NCBI RefSeq assembly: GCF_011601265.1
Contig: NZ_JAAOLX010000005.1
Location: 62,001 to 126,000 of the forward strand
Reading direction: 5' to 3'
Length of the DNA: 64,000 nucleotides
DNA from: Iodobacter violaceini
Lineage (GTDB): Bacteria; Pseudomonadota; Gammaproteobacteria; Burkholderiales; Chitinibacteraceae
This document shows positions 17,678 to 28,185 of this stretch, piece by piece; the stretch's first letter is position 1, and each line of letters begins with the position of its first letter. Both the position numbers and the translations under genes were made by a program. The notes under the pieces were generated by a model. That model was not told where the DNA came from and made no database searches. It was given only the letters and a program-made list of their open reading frames with translations.

Positions 17678-18528
17678 TTTGACAATCCCCACTCATGAAT
17701 GGCTTTATCGGTAAGCCGATAGACCGTTTTACCGCAGGAGTGAAACCACTCGGACATATGATGCAGGTTTTCTGAATGGCCCACATACAATAAGCCATTC
17801 GGTTTTAATAGCCTGCCCATTTTTTCCAGCATGACCCGCTGGGTTGCCTGATCAAAATAAATCATGACATTTCTGCAAAAAATCGCATCAAAATAAGGTG
17901 TTAAAGGCCATGAATGCGCCAATAAATTAATTTGTTTAAATTCGATCATTTCTCTTAATTCTTTTCTGACCCTGGCCTGCCCGATGTTTTCACCTTTGCC
18001 TTTCAGAAAGAAAGTTTTGCATCTTTCAGGGGAAACTTTATCTAATTTATCCATTGAATATATGCCATTTTTCGCTTTAGACAATACATGAGTATCTAAA
18101 TCAGATGCAATAATCTCTACCTCAGGCCTGAGCCTGCCATAAGCCTCCACTGCTGTCATTGCCAAGGAATACGGTTCTTCTCCGGTACTCGATGCAGAGC
18201 ACCAAATGCGCACCGGGCCATGTAATTTATGCAGCTGATCAGTGAGCATTTCAAAATGATGTTTTTCTCTGAAAAAAAAAGTTAAATTAGTCGTCAAAGC
18301 ATTTGTAAATTGTTGCCATTCTTCGTGCTTTGGTTCTGCCTCCAGAAAATTCAGGTAATCACTAAATTTTTCTAAATTCAGCGCTCTTAAACGCCGTGCT
18401 AAACGGCTGTATACCATGGATTGCTTACTTTCATTTAAGCGTATTCCCGCCCGGGCATAAATGATATTCACAACCCGGCGAAAATCTGCATCGGTAAATA
18501 TAAAATCTTGCTCTCGCTCATTGCTCAT
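17674..18528 (-). CDS. cheR: chemotaxis protein methyltransferase CheR
   Basis: SAM-dependent methyltransferase that methylates receptor glutamates. The 284 residues have the N-terminal helical domain (about 10-75) and the Rossmann domain with RIWCSASSTGEEPYSLAM (SAM site), FDAIFCRNVMIYFD and GLLYVGHSE. The preceding receptor carries a C-terminal DWEEF pentapeptide of the type CheR binds through its beta-subdomain. Translationally coupled to cheD. Confidence 0.96.
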   Translation of the reverse strand: MSNEREQDFIFTDADFRRVVNIIYARAGIRLNESKQSMVYSRLARRLRALNLEKFSDYLNFLEAEPKHEEWQQFTNALTTNLTFFFREKHHFEMLTDQLHKLHGPVRIWCSASSTGEEPYSLAMTAVEAYGRLRPEVEIIASDLDTHVLSKAKNGIYSMDKLDKVSPERCKTFFLKGKGENIGQARVRKELREMIEFKQINLLAHSWPLTPYFDAIFCRNVMIYFDQATQRVMLEKMGRLLKPNGLLYVGHSENLHHMSEWFHSCGKTVYRLTDKAIHEWGLSK

Positions 18529-18737
18529 ATTGGCAAACTCATTTTATCGCGACGGGATTTACAGCCGGCCATTTGTACTTTCTTGTATCAGGGCACGATA
18601 CCAAGGCCTGAATGGCTGAATTAAAAAAGGCAGATCTGCATAATCTGCCCTCCGAAAGACTTGCGGGCTTAATACCGCTTGAGGCCCCGCCGGATAAGGC
18701 CAGATTTCACACATTTTCTCAGTAAACGATTCGCCTC

Positions 18738-18783
18738 AAAAACCCGTGAAACCTGCCTCAAACCGTGCCCCTCGCGGGTTTTT
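18738..18783 (-). terminator. weak terminator-like hairpin between receptor gene and cheR
   Basis: AAAAACCCG and CGGGTTTTT arms separated by 28 bases. The loop is long, so it may be only a partial terminator or processing site that reduces cheRDB-flrC expression relative to cheYAW. Confidence 0.35.
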
Positions 18784-18812
18784 AAGCCCCGCAGCCCTCA
18801 GGCCAAATCAGA

Positions 18813-21728
18813 TTAAAACTCTTCCCAATCACCATCATCCGCAGTAGGTCCTGGCAATTTTTTACCGGTACTGCCTGACTTTTGCGGTGCAGGTGTACGG
18901 CTGATCTGAGGAGAGCGTGCCACTGGTGCACTACTACGCGGCGCGGCCAGCTGTTTCGTGGCGACGCCTGCATGCTGATAAGCCGCCCCCACTTTAAACA
19001 CAGCGATGGCATCAGCCAGGCTGCCCGCCTGCTCTTCAAGACTCTCGGCAGCGGCTGCGGCCTCTTCAACAAGAGCAGCATTTTGCTGAGTGTTTTCGTC
19101 CATCTGCACCACAGCCTGATTGACCTGCTCAATCCCCGAGCTTTGCTCTGCACTGGCAGCGGAAATTTCACTCATGATATCGGTTACACGGCGAACAGCA
19201 GTCACCACCTCTTGCATGGTGCGCCCGGCTTCATCCACCAAACGTGAGCCCGATTCAACCTTCACAACCGAATCGCCAATCAGCGATTTAATTTCCTTAG
19301 CGGCTGCGGCAGAGCGCTGTGCCAGATTACGTACCTCGCTGGCCACCACCGCAAAGCCCCTGCCCTGCTCGCCCGCCCTTGCCGCTTCAACTGCAGCGTT
19401 CAGAGCCAGAATATTGGTCTGGAAGGCAATGCCATCAATCACAGAAATAATATCAACAATCTTTTTGGCACTGTTATTGATCTCGGACATCGTAGAAACG
19501 ACTTGCTCAACAACCCCGCCGCCTTTGACAGCGATATCTGACGCGCCAATAGCCAACTGATTGGCTTGTCTGGCGTTTTCAGCATTTTGTTTCACCGTGC
19601 CCGTCAGCTCTTCCATGCTGGAGGCCGTTTCCTCAAGACTTGCTGCCTGTTGCTCGGTACGGCTGGACAAATTGTTATTACCTGCAGCAATTTCCTGTGA
19701 TGCGGTATTAATCAGGCCAACCGAATCTTTAATTTGCATAACGATTTCAGATAAGCGCTCACCGGTTAAATTGCAATCATCTTTTAATTGCCCCAGTGTG
19801 CCTTTGTAATCATCATTAATCGTTTCAGACAAATCGCCTCGAGCCAGTGCTCCCAATACCCGCACCACATCAGCAAGGCCCTTTTCATTAGAAGACATCA
19901 GCTGATTCATACCTTCGCACAGTTTGAGGGTAAAGCCTTCCTTACCTTCCAGTGAGGCACGTTTAGAGAAATCACCATGTATTGCAGCAGCCTCTACGAT
20001 GCCCGCAATTTCTGACTCAACCGCTACTTCTATAGTGCGGTCAAGCCACTCCACAACCGTACCCTGGCGCACACCCTGCTCGTCATGAACCGGATTTGCT
20101 ACCAATTTAAATGTATGCCCGCCCACCACAATTTCAGTGGTATATGTACCACGTAAATTCGCCAGCATATCGCGCTGATGTGCCGGATTTTTATGGAATA
20201 CATCCACATTCTGGCCAATCAATTTACTGACATCAAACTGGGGCAATACTTTACGCAATTCATTTTGTGCTGCGCTCAGCATAGAGCTGACCGACTTATT
20301 CATATAAATAATTTCACGCTCATTATTAGCGATCATTACATTTGTTGTACAACCATCCAGAGCAGCTTTAATCCGGCTATTATCTGCGCTGATTTTTCGC
20401 TCAGTTTCCTGACGTTTTTCTTCTACAGCCTGGGCATGCAATTCAGCCGATAAATCCTGCCATTCCACCACTGTGCCCAAACGGTTATTTTCTTCATCAA
20501 GCACCGGAGAGGCAATTAAACCAAATGTACGCCCGCCAACAACAATTCGTGTTTTATATACGCCACGTAAATTAGCCAGCATATCTTTTTGATGTGCCGG
20601 GTTTTTATGGAATATATCTACATTTACCTCACCAGACTGCAACTGTCTTGCGCTGAACTGAGGCAGATCTTTACGAATATCCGCCTCAGCAACAGATAAC
20701 ATATCCATTACGGCTTTATTCGTATAAATAATGTTTCTATCGTTATCAGCAATCATCACATTAGAAGCCACACTATCTAATGCAGACTTAATCCGTGAAT
20801 TACTTGCCGCAAGCAGGCTGGCCTTATTAGCCATAGCCAGCGACTCAGTTCTGTCCTGCCATTCCACTACCGTACCTATCCTTGCCCTGCTTGCAGAAAA
20901 AACAGGCGTTACCAAAAGCCTGAAAGTCCGTCCGCCTAATTCCAATTGTGTTTCATGCACCGCGCTTAAACCGGTCAGCATATTGCGCTGAAATGCCGGA
21001 CTTTTATGAAACACATCAATACTGCTGCCCAATACTTTAGCAGCAGAAAAAGCAGGTAAATCTTTGCGAATATCACTCTCAGCCTTACTGAGCATGGCCT
21101 CCATAGAGGCATTGGTATAAATAATATTATAACTTTCATCTGCCATCATGACATTGGTAGATGCAACATCTAAAGCGGATTTTAAATTTGCACTTTCAAC
21201 TGCTTGCGTCATATCAGCAGCAAATTTAATAACTTTATAAGGTTTTCCATTTGCATCAAATACAGGGTTATAGCTGGCCTGAATCCATACCATTTTCCCA
21301 CTCTTGCTGATTCGTTTATAAACACCCGAATCAAAGTCTCCGCGCCGCAATTTATCCCAAAAAGCGATGTATTCAGAAGACTGTCTTTGAACAGGATCAA
21401 CAAATATACTATGGTGCTGATCTTTTATTTCACTTAACCGATAGCCCAGACAATTTAAAAAATTATCATTTGCTGTCAGTATTTTCCCATTAAGATCGAA
21501 TTCAATCACAGCCTGCGATCTTTCAATTGCATTCATTTTAGCTTTAAATTCCTGCAACTCCTCCTGCAGGCTTAAAACTTGCTTTTTAGAAGCTTCTTCT
21601 TTAAGCGGATCAAATGCAAGCTCTGCCTTCATGGCTCTGGCTCTTAATTCCTGCACTTCATCCTGCAAACTCAGAATCTGCTTTCTGCTTGCTTCTTCTT
21701 TGGCCGGATCTGAAAAGAGATTAAACAT
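18813..21728 (-). CDS. soluble multi-PAS methyl-accepting chemotaxis protein with CheR/CheB-binding pentapeptide
   Basis: Cytoplasmic chemoreceptor of 971 residues with no membrane helix. Order: a duplicated coiled-coil segment (about 7-32 and 40-65, KEEAS-x-KQ-x-LSLQ), a PAS domain (70-170, [14 protein letters not shown]), three near-identical PAS-like repeats (about 180-295, 310-430, 450-565, each with NVM-A, IIY-N, DVFHK-PA, GTVVEW), a HAMP-like linker (ARGDLSETI), and a signalling hairpin with [21 protein letters not shown]. The tail is a Pro/Ser-rich linker ending DWEEF, matching the x-W-x-x-F tether. Internal PAS sensing (redox, haem or small ligand) is inferred. It lies between cheW and cheR. 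Confidence 0.95.
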   Translation of the reverse strand: MFNLFSDPAKEEASRKQILSLQDEVQELRARAMKAELAFDPLKEEASKKQVLSLQEELQEFKAKMNAIERSQAVIEFDLNGKILTANDNFLNCLGYRLSEIKDQHHSIFVDPVQRQSSEYIAFWDKLRRGDFDSGVYKRISKSGKMVWIQASYNPVFDANGKPYKVIKFAADMTQAVESANLKSALDVASTNVMMADESYNIIYTNASMEAMLSKAESDIRKDLPAFSAAKVLGSSIDVFHKSPAFQRNMLTGLSAVHETQLELGGRTFRLLVTPVFSASRARIGTVVEWQDRTESLAMANKASLLAASNSRIKSALDSVASNVMIADNDRNIIYTNKAVMDMLSVAEADIRKDLPQFSARQLQSGEVNVDIFHKNPAHQKDMLANLRGVYKTRIVVGGRTFGLIASPVLDEENNRLGTVVEWQDLSAELHAQAVEEKRQETERKISADNSRIKAALDGCTTNVMIANNEREIIYMNKSVSSMLSAAQNELRKVLPQFDVSKLIGQNVDVFHKNPAHQRDMLANLRGTYTTEIVVGGHTFKLVANPVHDEQGVRQGTVVEWLDRTIEVAVESEIAGIVEAAAIHGDFSKRASLEGKEGFTLKLCEGMNQLMSSNEKGLADVVRVLGALARGDLSETINDDYKGTLGQLKDDCNLTGERLSEIVMQIKDSVGLINTASQEIAAGNNNLSSRTEQQAASLEETASSMEELTGTVKQNAENARQANQLAIGASDIAVKGGGVVEQVVSTMSEINNSAKKIVDIISVIDGIAFQTNILALNAAVEAARAGEQGRGFAVVASEVRNLAQRSAAAAKEIKSLIGDSVVKVESGSRLVDEAGRTMQEVVTAVRRVTDIMSEISAASAEQSSGIEQVNQAVVQMDENTQQNAALVEEAAAAAESLEEQAGSLADAIAVFKVGAAYQHAGVATKQLAAPRSSAPVARSPQISRTPAPQKSGSTGKKLPGPTADDGDWEEF

Positions 21729-21750
21729 AGTACGCTCCTTAAATCATCAA

Positions 21751-22236
21751 TTAAGCGGTTACGGCAACATGATCCACCAATGACATATCGCTGCTGGTCA
21801 TTAGCTTCTCAATATCAACGAGGATAATCATGCGCTCCTCTAAAGTGCCTAATCCCTGTATATAGGCAGTATCGAGAACCGCACCAAATTCCGGAGCCGG
21901 TTTAACGTGATTAGCCGCCAAAGTTAAAACATCAGAAACACCATCTACTACAATACCTACCGTCCGATTAGCCACATTCAGAATAATGACTACGGTGAAA
22001 TGGTCATACATAATATTGCCCAGACCAAACTTAATTCTTAAATCAACAATAGGCACAATATTGCCACGTAAATTAATAACGCCCTTAATAAATGCAGGCA
22101 CATTTGCGATGCTTGTTACTGCATCATAGCCACGAATTTCCTGCACCTTTAAAATATCAATGCCGTACTCTTCGCTGCCTAATGCAAAAACCAAAATCTC
22201 GCGAGCGGCATCCGGGTGATCCAAACCATTATCCAT
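21751..22236 (-). CDS. cheW: chemotaxis coupling protein CheW
   Basis: Adaptor linking receptors to CheA. The 161-residue CheW fold carries [46 protein letters not shown] and [13 protein letters not shown], all diagnostic. Full length. It is 37 bases downstream of cheA and 22 bases upstream of the multi-PAS receptor. Confidence 0.97.
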   Translation of the reverse strand: MDNGLDHPDAAREILVFALGSEEYGIDILKVQEIRGYDAVTSIANVPAFIKGVINLRGNIVPIVDLRIKFGLGNIMYDHFTVVIILNVANRTVGIVVDGVSDVLTLAANHVKPAPEFGAVLDTAYIQGLGTLEERMIILVDIEKLMTSSDMSLVDHVAVTA

Positions 22237-22273
22237 CTTCAGTCCTCTATTAAATGAATGCGATCAGAAACAC

Positions 22274-24478
22274 TTAAGCAACAGCCCGCGAAAGCCCCTG
22301 ACTAATATGCACCAGCTGGGCTACATCCAGAATAAATGCAACGTGGCCATCACCCATAATGGTGGCACCCGCCACCCCGGGAACTTTTCGATAATTTGTT
22401 TCCAGGTTTTTAACCACCACCTGATGCTGGCCTAATAAATCATCAACAAACATGGCGACTTTCTCACCTTCTGCTTCTAATATAATGACCAGGCCTTCAT
22501 GAAACTGAGTCACTTTAGGCGGCACATTAAATATTTCATGCAGTGCGATTAAAGGCAGATATTCGCCACGTACATTAATCACCCTGCCTTTGCCTGCCAT
22601 TGTTTTTACTTCATCGGGCCGGGGCTGCAAGGATTCAATAATAAAAGCGAGTGGAATTAAATAAATCTCTTCGCCAACAGAAATAGACATTCCATCTAAA
22701 ATAGCTAAAGTCAGCGGCAATCGAATACTCATAGTTGAGCCAATTCCGTACATAGAGCTGATTTCAATCCGCCCGCCCATGGATTGAATATTCCGCCGCA
22801 CCACATCCATTCCCACACCCCGGCCGGATACATCAGTCACCTGCGCCGCAGTAGAAAAGCCCGCCTCAAAGATCAGCAGCCATACTTCACTATCGGTCAT
22901 GGCATCGCTAACCGGAATATCGCGCTCACGCGCTTTGGCTAAAATACGCTCGCGATTTAATCCTGCGCCATCATCAGCCACCTCAATCACAATATTCCCC
23001 CCCTGATGAAACGCTCTTAATGTCAGCGTTCCAGTTGGGGATTTACCTTTAGCGATACGATCCTCTGGTAATTCAATTCCATGATCTAAGCTGTTTCTCA
23101 CCAGGTGAGTTAAAGGATCTGATAGTTTTTCAATAAACCCTTTATCTAATTCTGTGCTTTCGCCAATGAGTTTTAATTCAATTTTTTTATTTAATTTGCC
23201 TGCTAAATCTCTGACGAGGCGAGGGAAGCGGCTGAATACAAAGGAAATAGGCATCATGCGAATCGACATGACCGATTCTTGCAGCTCACGGGTATTGCGC
23301 TCTAACTGCCCGACACCTGAAAGCATATTTTCATGCAGTACCGGATCCAGATTCAGAGCAGTTTGTACCAGCATCGATTGGGTGATGACTAACTCACCCA
23401 CTAAATTAAGCAATTGATCTACTTTTTCTACGCTAACACGAATCGAAGTATCTGCAGCAGCAGCGGGCTTGGCCGCAGCACCTGAAGAAGCTTTAGACTT
23501 AGCCGTCTGAGGCTCTGCCTCTTCTGTTTTCACCTCTGCAACTTTAACCACTTCCACAGCAACACCTGCAGGGGCAAGCACCTTTGGGCGGGGCTCAAAA
23601 AAGCCATAACCTGCACCATCCGTCACCGTTTCAGCAGGGGCTGGCGGAGGAGCAATATCCGTAAAGAAACCGTAGCCCTCACCATCCTGGCTGCCAGCTG
23701 CGGGCTTATCATCGCTAAAAAAGCCATAACCATCACCGTCTTCTAATCCGGCAGGTTTAACCGGCTCATCATCGGTGAAAAAACCATAGCCATCACCATC
23801 GCTCGGCTTGGCAGAGGATGCAGAAATTTCTGGCTGAATAATTTGAATACGTGAGTGCTCTACTGCAAAAGCCAGAGTAGCGATAATTTCTTGTGACGAA
23901 GCCTGAGTCACAATCTGATAGATCCAATCGCTTTCAGCCCCGCCTTCAATACAGGAGCGTACTTCCCCGTACCCCTGCAAAGCATGCATGACAGAAGAAT
24001 GATCAAACTGCCCGCCAGCAGAAATAATAATTTGCAAGCCATTATGACTATCTGGTGCGGCATTAACTGCTTGCGCCTCATCCCCCCCCGATTCATTCGC
24101 AAACTTTTCAAGTAAGCAGGTAATCTCTTTGGCTGCCTCTAAATCTGCAACACCCCCATCGCGGTGAGCGGCCAGAATATTTTGCAGTACGTCGCCGCTG
24201 CGCAAAAACACATCGATCATATCCGCCCGAAGATCGAGCTCATTTTTACGAATTCTATCCAGCAGGTTTTCAAGAATATGAGTGACGCCCGCTAAATCGG
24301 TAAAACCGAAGGTAGCTGCTCCGCCTTTAATCGAATGAGCCGCACGAAAAATGGCATTTAAATCTTCACTATCCGGCTCATCTAGGCTGAGCTTAAGCAA
24401 AATGGATTCCATTGTTGCAAGATGCTCTGCAGCTTCATCAAAGAAAACTGCAATAAACTGGCTCATATCGATCGCCAT
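22274..24478 (-). CDS. cheA: chemotaxis histidine kinase CheA (system 1)
   Basis: Receptor-controlled kinase, 734 residues. P1 Hpt domain with phospho-His48 in RAAHSIKGGAATFGF, a P2-like region (about 150-220), then a linker with four copies of D-G-x-GYGFF (see repeat), P3 dimerisation helices, P4 kinase (HLVRNSLDHGIE, ADDGAGLN, GRGVGMDVV) and P5 CheW-like regulatory domain to the end. Start ATG 24478 has a strong AAGGAGG upstream. An upstream in-frame start would add 14 unsupported residues. Grouped with cheY, cheW, receptor, cheR, cheD, cheB. Confidence 0.96.
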   Translation of the reverse strand: MAIDMSQFIAVFFDEAAEHLATMESILLKLSLDEPDSEDLNAIFRAAHSIKGGAATFGFTDLAGVTHILENLLDRIRKNELDLRADMIDVFLRSGDVLQNILAAHRDGGVADLEAAKEITCLLEKFANESGGDEAQAVNAAPDSHNGLQIIISAGGQFDHSSVMHALQGYGEVRSCIEGGAESDWIYQIVTQASSQEIIATLAFAVEHSRIQIIQPEISASSAKPSDGDGYGFFTDDEPVKPAGLEDGDGYGFFSDDKPAAGSQDGEGYGFFTDIAPPPAPAETVTDGAGYGFFEPRPKVLAPAGVAVEVVKVAEVKTEEAEPQTAKSKASSGAAAKPAAAADTSIRVSVEKVDQLLNLVGELVITQSMLVQTALNLDPVLHENMLSGVGQLERNTRELQESVMSIRMMPISFVFSRFPRLVRDLAGKLNKKIELKLIGESTELDKGFIEKLSDPLTHLVRNSLDHGIELPEDRIAKGKSPTGTLTLRAFHQGGNIVIEVADDGAGLNRERILAKARERDIPVSDAMTDSEVWLLIFEAGFSTAAQVTDVSGRGVGMDVVRRNIQSMGGRIEISSMYGIGSTMSIRLPLTLAILDGMSISVGEEIYLIPLAFIIESLQPRPDEVKTMAGKGRVINVRGEYLPLIALHEIFNVPPKVTQFHEGLVIILEAEGEKVAMFVDDLLGQHQVVVKNLETNYRKVPGVAGATIMGDGHVAFILDVAQLVHISQGLSRAVA
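23597..23803 (-). repeat. cheA: four-copy GYGFF peptide repeat inside cheA system 1
   Basis: Four degenerate units of 18-22 codons, each containing D-G-[DEA]-GYGFF followed by an acidic/Pro-rich spacer, in the linker between P2 and P3. Aromatic spaced motifs in an otherwise flexible linker suggest repeated short binding sites. Confidence 0.85.
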
Positions 24479-24512
24479 ACCCCCTCCTTCAGTGGCAAGC
24501 TGGGTTTTACAA

Positions 24513-24878
24513 CTAACCAATCACTTTGCGTACCACTTCGAGTAATTTCTGAGGGTCAAATGGTTTTACCAACCAACCTGTTGCACCTGCCGTTTTGCCC
24601 TGCATTTTCATGGCGTCGCTCGATTCGGTCGTGAGCATAAGCATGGGAATAGTTTTATATTGTGGCGTAGCACGCAGCGTTTTTATCAGGGTCAGGCCAT
24701 CCATGCCGGGCATATTCTGATCGGTCAGAATTAAATCAACCTGCATTTTTTTTGCCTGCTGAACGCCTAAATTTCCATCACTGGCCTCAACCACATCGTA
24801 ACCTGCACTTTTCAGGGTAAACACCACCATTTGCCGAATCGATGCAGAATCATCAACGGTCAGAATCTTTTTAGCCAT
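24513..24878 (-). CDS. cheY: CheY-type response regulator (system 1)
   Basis: Single receiver domain of 121 residues with phospho-Asp53 in ILTDQNMPGMDG, Asp pair VDDSAS and Lys in LVKPFDP. It differs from the flagellar-type CheY at 31977-32366 ([10 protein letters not shown]), and resembles the CheYs that travel with CheD-containing clusters, so it may be a phosphate sink or a non-motor output. The ATG is preceded by GGAGGG and it starts the cheYAW-receptor-RDB run. Confidence 0.95.
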   Translation of the reverse strand: MAKKILTVDDSASIRQMVVFTLKSAGYDVVEASDGNLGVQQAKKMQVDLILTDQNMPGMDGLTLIKTLRATPQYKTIPMLMLTTESSDAMKMQGKTAGATGWLVKPFDPQKLLEVVRKVIG

Positions 24879-25000
24879 ATTCCCTCCAACTATGTATTAA
24901 TCGCTATACACGTGTTTAAAAAATCAAGCATTCAACCTTTACATTTCTATTAAAGGAATCTATGCAAAAAAGACCTCAGCAGGGTATTACAATGAAATCA

Positions 25001-26197
25001 TCAAAATAAATCGATATCGCCACTACTCATACTTTCCTGGGCGACTGGATTTTTATGCAATGCATCAGCCAGCAATATGGAGCGCTCGCCAAGTGCTTGT
25101 AATTCTGCTATTTTTTCTTTCCAAGCCTTAACCGGGTTTTTCTGATTTGCAATATAGCCATAAATTAATGCCAGTGCTTCCTGTATTTCAGACTGAGCGG
25201 CAACGCGGCCTTTCGCATGTAATAAAAGCTGATTGACCAAATCCTGAAACTGTAAGCCCCGGACCGCATTAGAAACCCCATGCTCCACCTGATTCGCAAT
25301 TTGGGCTAATTCATTCACAACCGTCTCAACGTTTTTATTCATATCCCCAATGCCAGCCATTGTTTTCTCTACTTGCACCTTTGACTGCATTGATTTACTC
25401 ATATCCTGAGAAGCCAATTTCATAATTGCCTCCTCTGCTATAGATACTGATTCATGAATTTGCCGGACATTACCGCGAATCTGCCGACTAAAGTGATTGG
25501 TGCGCATTGAAAGCGCCCTCACCTCATCAGCGACCACTGCAAAGCCCCTGCCAGCCTCACCAGCCCTGGCCGCCTCAATCGCGGCATTTAAAGCTAATAA
25601 ATTAGTCTGCTTAGCAATTGATTCAATTTCATTTAAAACCCCCAGCACCTCCTCCACCACTTTTCCTACCTTTTCCATTTGATCCACCAACCCCATCGCG
25701 GTGTAAGAATTGGAAATAATACTTTCTACAAAAACCGTCAAAATTTCAGATGTTTCTGTTACAAAAGCTTCAAAACTGCCACTTCCCTCACCTGCTGTAT
25801 GTTTAAAAAGTGACTCTGCCATTTCTTTTTGTAAGCGTGATTGATCCGCAATTTCAACAAAACCATTTAGTAACGCAGGAATTGCATCGGCAAAAATCTC
25901 TACTGCCCGCTTCATCTCATCATCTGCCAGCTGCAATTGCGATGCGGAAAAAAGACACATATCAGATTGTTTTTGTAAGGAGCCCCCCATATGATGAAGG
26001 TCTTGATACTGTGCCGCTTCTTTCACTATTGCAGGAGTATGTTCTGTAAATTTCAAAATAAGTAACGGCCCCCAGGCTGCAATTAAACCGCAGGCAGTAA
26101 ATAACCATGGAGATGTATTACTCCATACAATCATTATCACCACTACGCTTACAAAAACGGCGAAGAGAATCAATAGATGAAGGGACTTTTTAGGCAT
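25001..26197 (-). CDS. membrane-anchored short methyl-accepting chemotaxis protein with GDIDLF tail
   Basis: A 398-residue receptor-like protein: two closely spaced hydrophobic helices at the N terminus (about 6-26 and 30-48), no periplasmic sensor and no HAMP recognised, then a signalling domain with [20 protein letters not shown] and [18 protein letters not shown]. The C terminus ends SGDIDLF, matching the CheD end GGDVDLF. Lack of an external domain suggests it senses a membrane or cytoplasmic cue. It lies between the partner-switch genes and cheY. Confidence 0.92.
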   Translation of the reverse strand: MPKKSLHLLILFAVFVSVVVIMIVWSNTSPWLFTACGLIAAWGPLLILKFTEHTPAIVKEAAQYQDLHHMGGSLQKQSDMCLFSASQLQLADDEMKRAVEIFADAIPALLNGFVEIADQSRLQKEMAESLFKHTAGEGSGSFEAFVTETSEILTVFVESIISNSYTAMGLVDQMEKVGKVVEEVLGVLNEIESIAKQTNLLALNAAIEAARAGEAGRGFAVVADEVRALSMRTNHFSRQIRGNVRQIHESVSIAEEAIMKLASQDMSKSMQSKVQVEKTMAGIGDMNKNVETVVNELAQIANQVEHGVSNAVRGLQFQDLVNQLLLHAKGRVAAQSEIQEALALIYGYIANQKNPVKAWKEKIAELQALGERSILLADALHKNPVAQESMSSGDIDLF

Positions 26198-26370
26198 AAA
26201 AAACCTCAGATTTAATACCGGCTATCAATAACAAAATGCCTCCTTCTGCATTTAATAAAGATAGCTTATCCTGCAGGAATTGAAACCAAAACCATACAGG
26301 ACCGATTAATGAAGCAGGTATAGAAGGAATATAAGCGGAGGGGACAGGCAGGAGATCGGATCAATAAAAC

Positions 26371-26391
26371 AAAAAACCACATTATTTGTGG
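26371..26391 (-). terminator. possible terminator after the HsbR-like gene
   Basis: On the minus strand CCACA-AATAA-TGTGG is followed by TTTTTTGTTTT. The stem has only five pairs but the T run is good. It lies 65 bases after the stop of the phosphatase gene, and would separate the partner-switch operon from the chemotaxis genes. Confidence 0.45.
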
Positions 26392-26455
26392 CCGAAAGAT
26401 GACTTCAATTTGTAAACGAGGAAATAAAGGGAGCTAAAAAAAGATAGATGGCAAT

Positions 26456-28177
26456 TTATACGGTTTCTGTACGAGGAATATAGTAAGCAACAACTTCATT
26501 GCCCGTGCCATGATATTGGGCTGAAGCACAGAGCGAGCGCACCAATGCAATTCCACGGCCAAAAGCCAAATGGTGACTTAATTCTACATCACCTGAACAA
26601 AGCTGCGACCAGTCAAAACCAGGGCCACTGTCTTTAACCCGTATTCTTAAAACATCTTTGCCATCATGATGTAATCCGGTTAAATCAATTTCTATCCGGC
26701 CTTCAGTCAGCATTTCCAAACGATTGGCCCGTTCGCATAAATACTGCTCCATTCCGTCTGCACCACGTTTCATTGCCGAATTAAGGCCCAAAACGCCATG
26801 ATCAAGTGCGTTGACAAACAGCTCGGTCAGTATCAGAAAAACATCAGACTGGCTGTATGCCAGTGATCTTACGCCGCCAATAAAATTCATCATAAAGGGC
26901 ACGGTATTGATATGCCGGATTTCATCCACCCCCAGTGCAACACTGTATCTCCAGGCACTTTCTCCTAATGCAGCCAGTGTCGAAATATTCACTTCTTCCA
27001 CAACCGCAGTGATGCGCTCTTTAGACCTTGCAATTGGCCTGTCACCAAAATAGGCAAGCACCAGAGAAATATCATCATGATGAGCCTCTCCATCCAGAAA
27101 GCGGGCTAAATCATTTTTTGCATGCTGCAGCCGCTGATCGGCGGGTGCTTCAGCCAGGACCTGCAGCAGCCGCTCTAAACCATAATCGCCTTTGCTGGAG
27201 TGCCTTGCCTCAATCAGGCCGTCTGAATAAGCGGCAAGGCATGCAGGCTCGTTAAAATAATAACGATCCGTCATCACGTCCATCGAGTTTGTAGGCACAA
27301 TACCAAGGGGTAAATGCGATGATTTCCAGGTGTGTTTTATTTCGCCCAGAGGGGATATCACGTGAACCGAGGGCATCCCTCCGTTCCACACCTCAATACA
27401 GCCTGCTGATTCGTCAATTGAAATAAGAACCAGTGCAACAAATCGCCCTATGGGCAGAACTTGTCTCACTTTATTATTCATTTCAATTAAAATATCGGAG
27501 ATGGTATAGCCTTTTTCGGTCATCGTATAAAAAGGCTGAGTGAGGGGCAATACATTCAGTGCGGCGGTCAGCCCGTGACCAATACCATCTGCCAGCATCA
27601 GATATAAAGCCTGACCAGGCGTTCTGGCCGCAGCGATTAAATCGCCTGACAGACTTTCCGCAGGGGACAGATAGTATTCAAACTGGGGATCATAAAGCAA
27701 TTCGGCATTGACCATTTGCTCCATTAAATGGCTGACCACGCGTTTTTCTTCTTCTGCACGATCATAGTAATCTGCCAATTTAAGAGATTGCTCTCTGACT
27801 TTTCGATTTAATTCTAAGGTACGGCTAAATGCTTTTAACTTGGCTTCAAGCACACGAAAATTAACAGGTTTATTGATGTAATCATCCGCCCCCTGCTCAA
27901 TCGCCTCAGCAAGCTTGTTTTCTTCCCCGACTCCTGTAACAAAAACAATCGGCACCCACGTTTCATGTGCCTCATGCTTTATCGCTACAGCCGCCTCCAA
28001 ACCCGACATGACAGGCATCATCATGTCCATCAGCACCAGATCAGGCCTTTCCCGCCGCCAGGTTTCCAGTGCCTCCAGCCCGTTGCGAGCCTGAATAGCC
28101 TTGTGCCCTAACGCCTCTACAAAACGAGAGATGAGCAGGAGTACGGATTCAGTATCGTCAACGACCAGAATTTTCAT
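26456..28177 (-). CDS. response regulator with PP2C phosphatase and anti-sigma kinase domains, HsbR-like
   Basis: Three-domain partner-switch regulator of 573 residues. Receiver (1-120, phospho-Asp51 in VLMDMMMPVMSG, Lys in INKPVN), coiled linker, SpoIIE/PP2C phosphatase (about 165-375, LSGDLIAA, MLADGIGHGLTAAL, YSDGLIEAR, HHDDISLVLA with metal Asps) and a C-terminal RsbW-like ATPase (about 420-573, LTELFVNALDHG, VKDSGPGFD). The architecture matches Pseudomonas HsbR/CrsR, which switches between phosphorylating and dephosphorylating an anti-anti-sigma factor. It overlaps or abuts the STAS gene next to it. The ATG at 28177 is used. A TTG overlapping the STAS stop is the alternative. Confidence 0.9.
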   Translation of the reverse strand: MKILVVDDTESVLLLISRFVEALGHKAIQARNGLEALETWRRERPDLVLMDMMMPVMSGLEAAVAIKHEAHETWVPIVFVTGVGEENKLAEAIEQGADDYINKPVNFRVLEAKLKAFSRTLELNRKVREQSLKLADYYDRAEEEKRVVSHLMEQMVNAELLYDPQFEYYLSPAESLSGDLIAAARTPGQALYLMLADGIGHGLTAALNVLPLTQPFYTMTEKGYTISDILIEMNNKVRQVLPIGRFVALVLISIDESAGCIEVWNGGMPSVHVISPLGEIKHTWKSSHLPLGIVPTNSMDVMTDRYYFNEPACLAAYSDGLIEARHSSKGDYGLERLLQVLAEAPADQRLQHAKNDLARFLDGEAHHDDISLVLAYFGDRPIARSKERITAVVEEVNISTLAALGESAWRYSVALGVDEIRHINTVPFMMNFIGGVRSLAYSQSDVFLILTELFVNALDHGVLGLNSAMKRGADGMEQYLCERANRLEMLTEGRIEIDLTGLHHDGKDVLRIRVKDSGPGFDWSQLCSGDVELSHHLAFGRGIALVRSLCASAQYHGTGNEVVAYYIPRTETV

Positions 28178-28185
28178 TGCACGCT

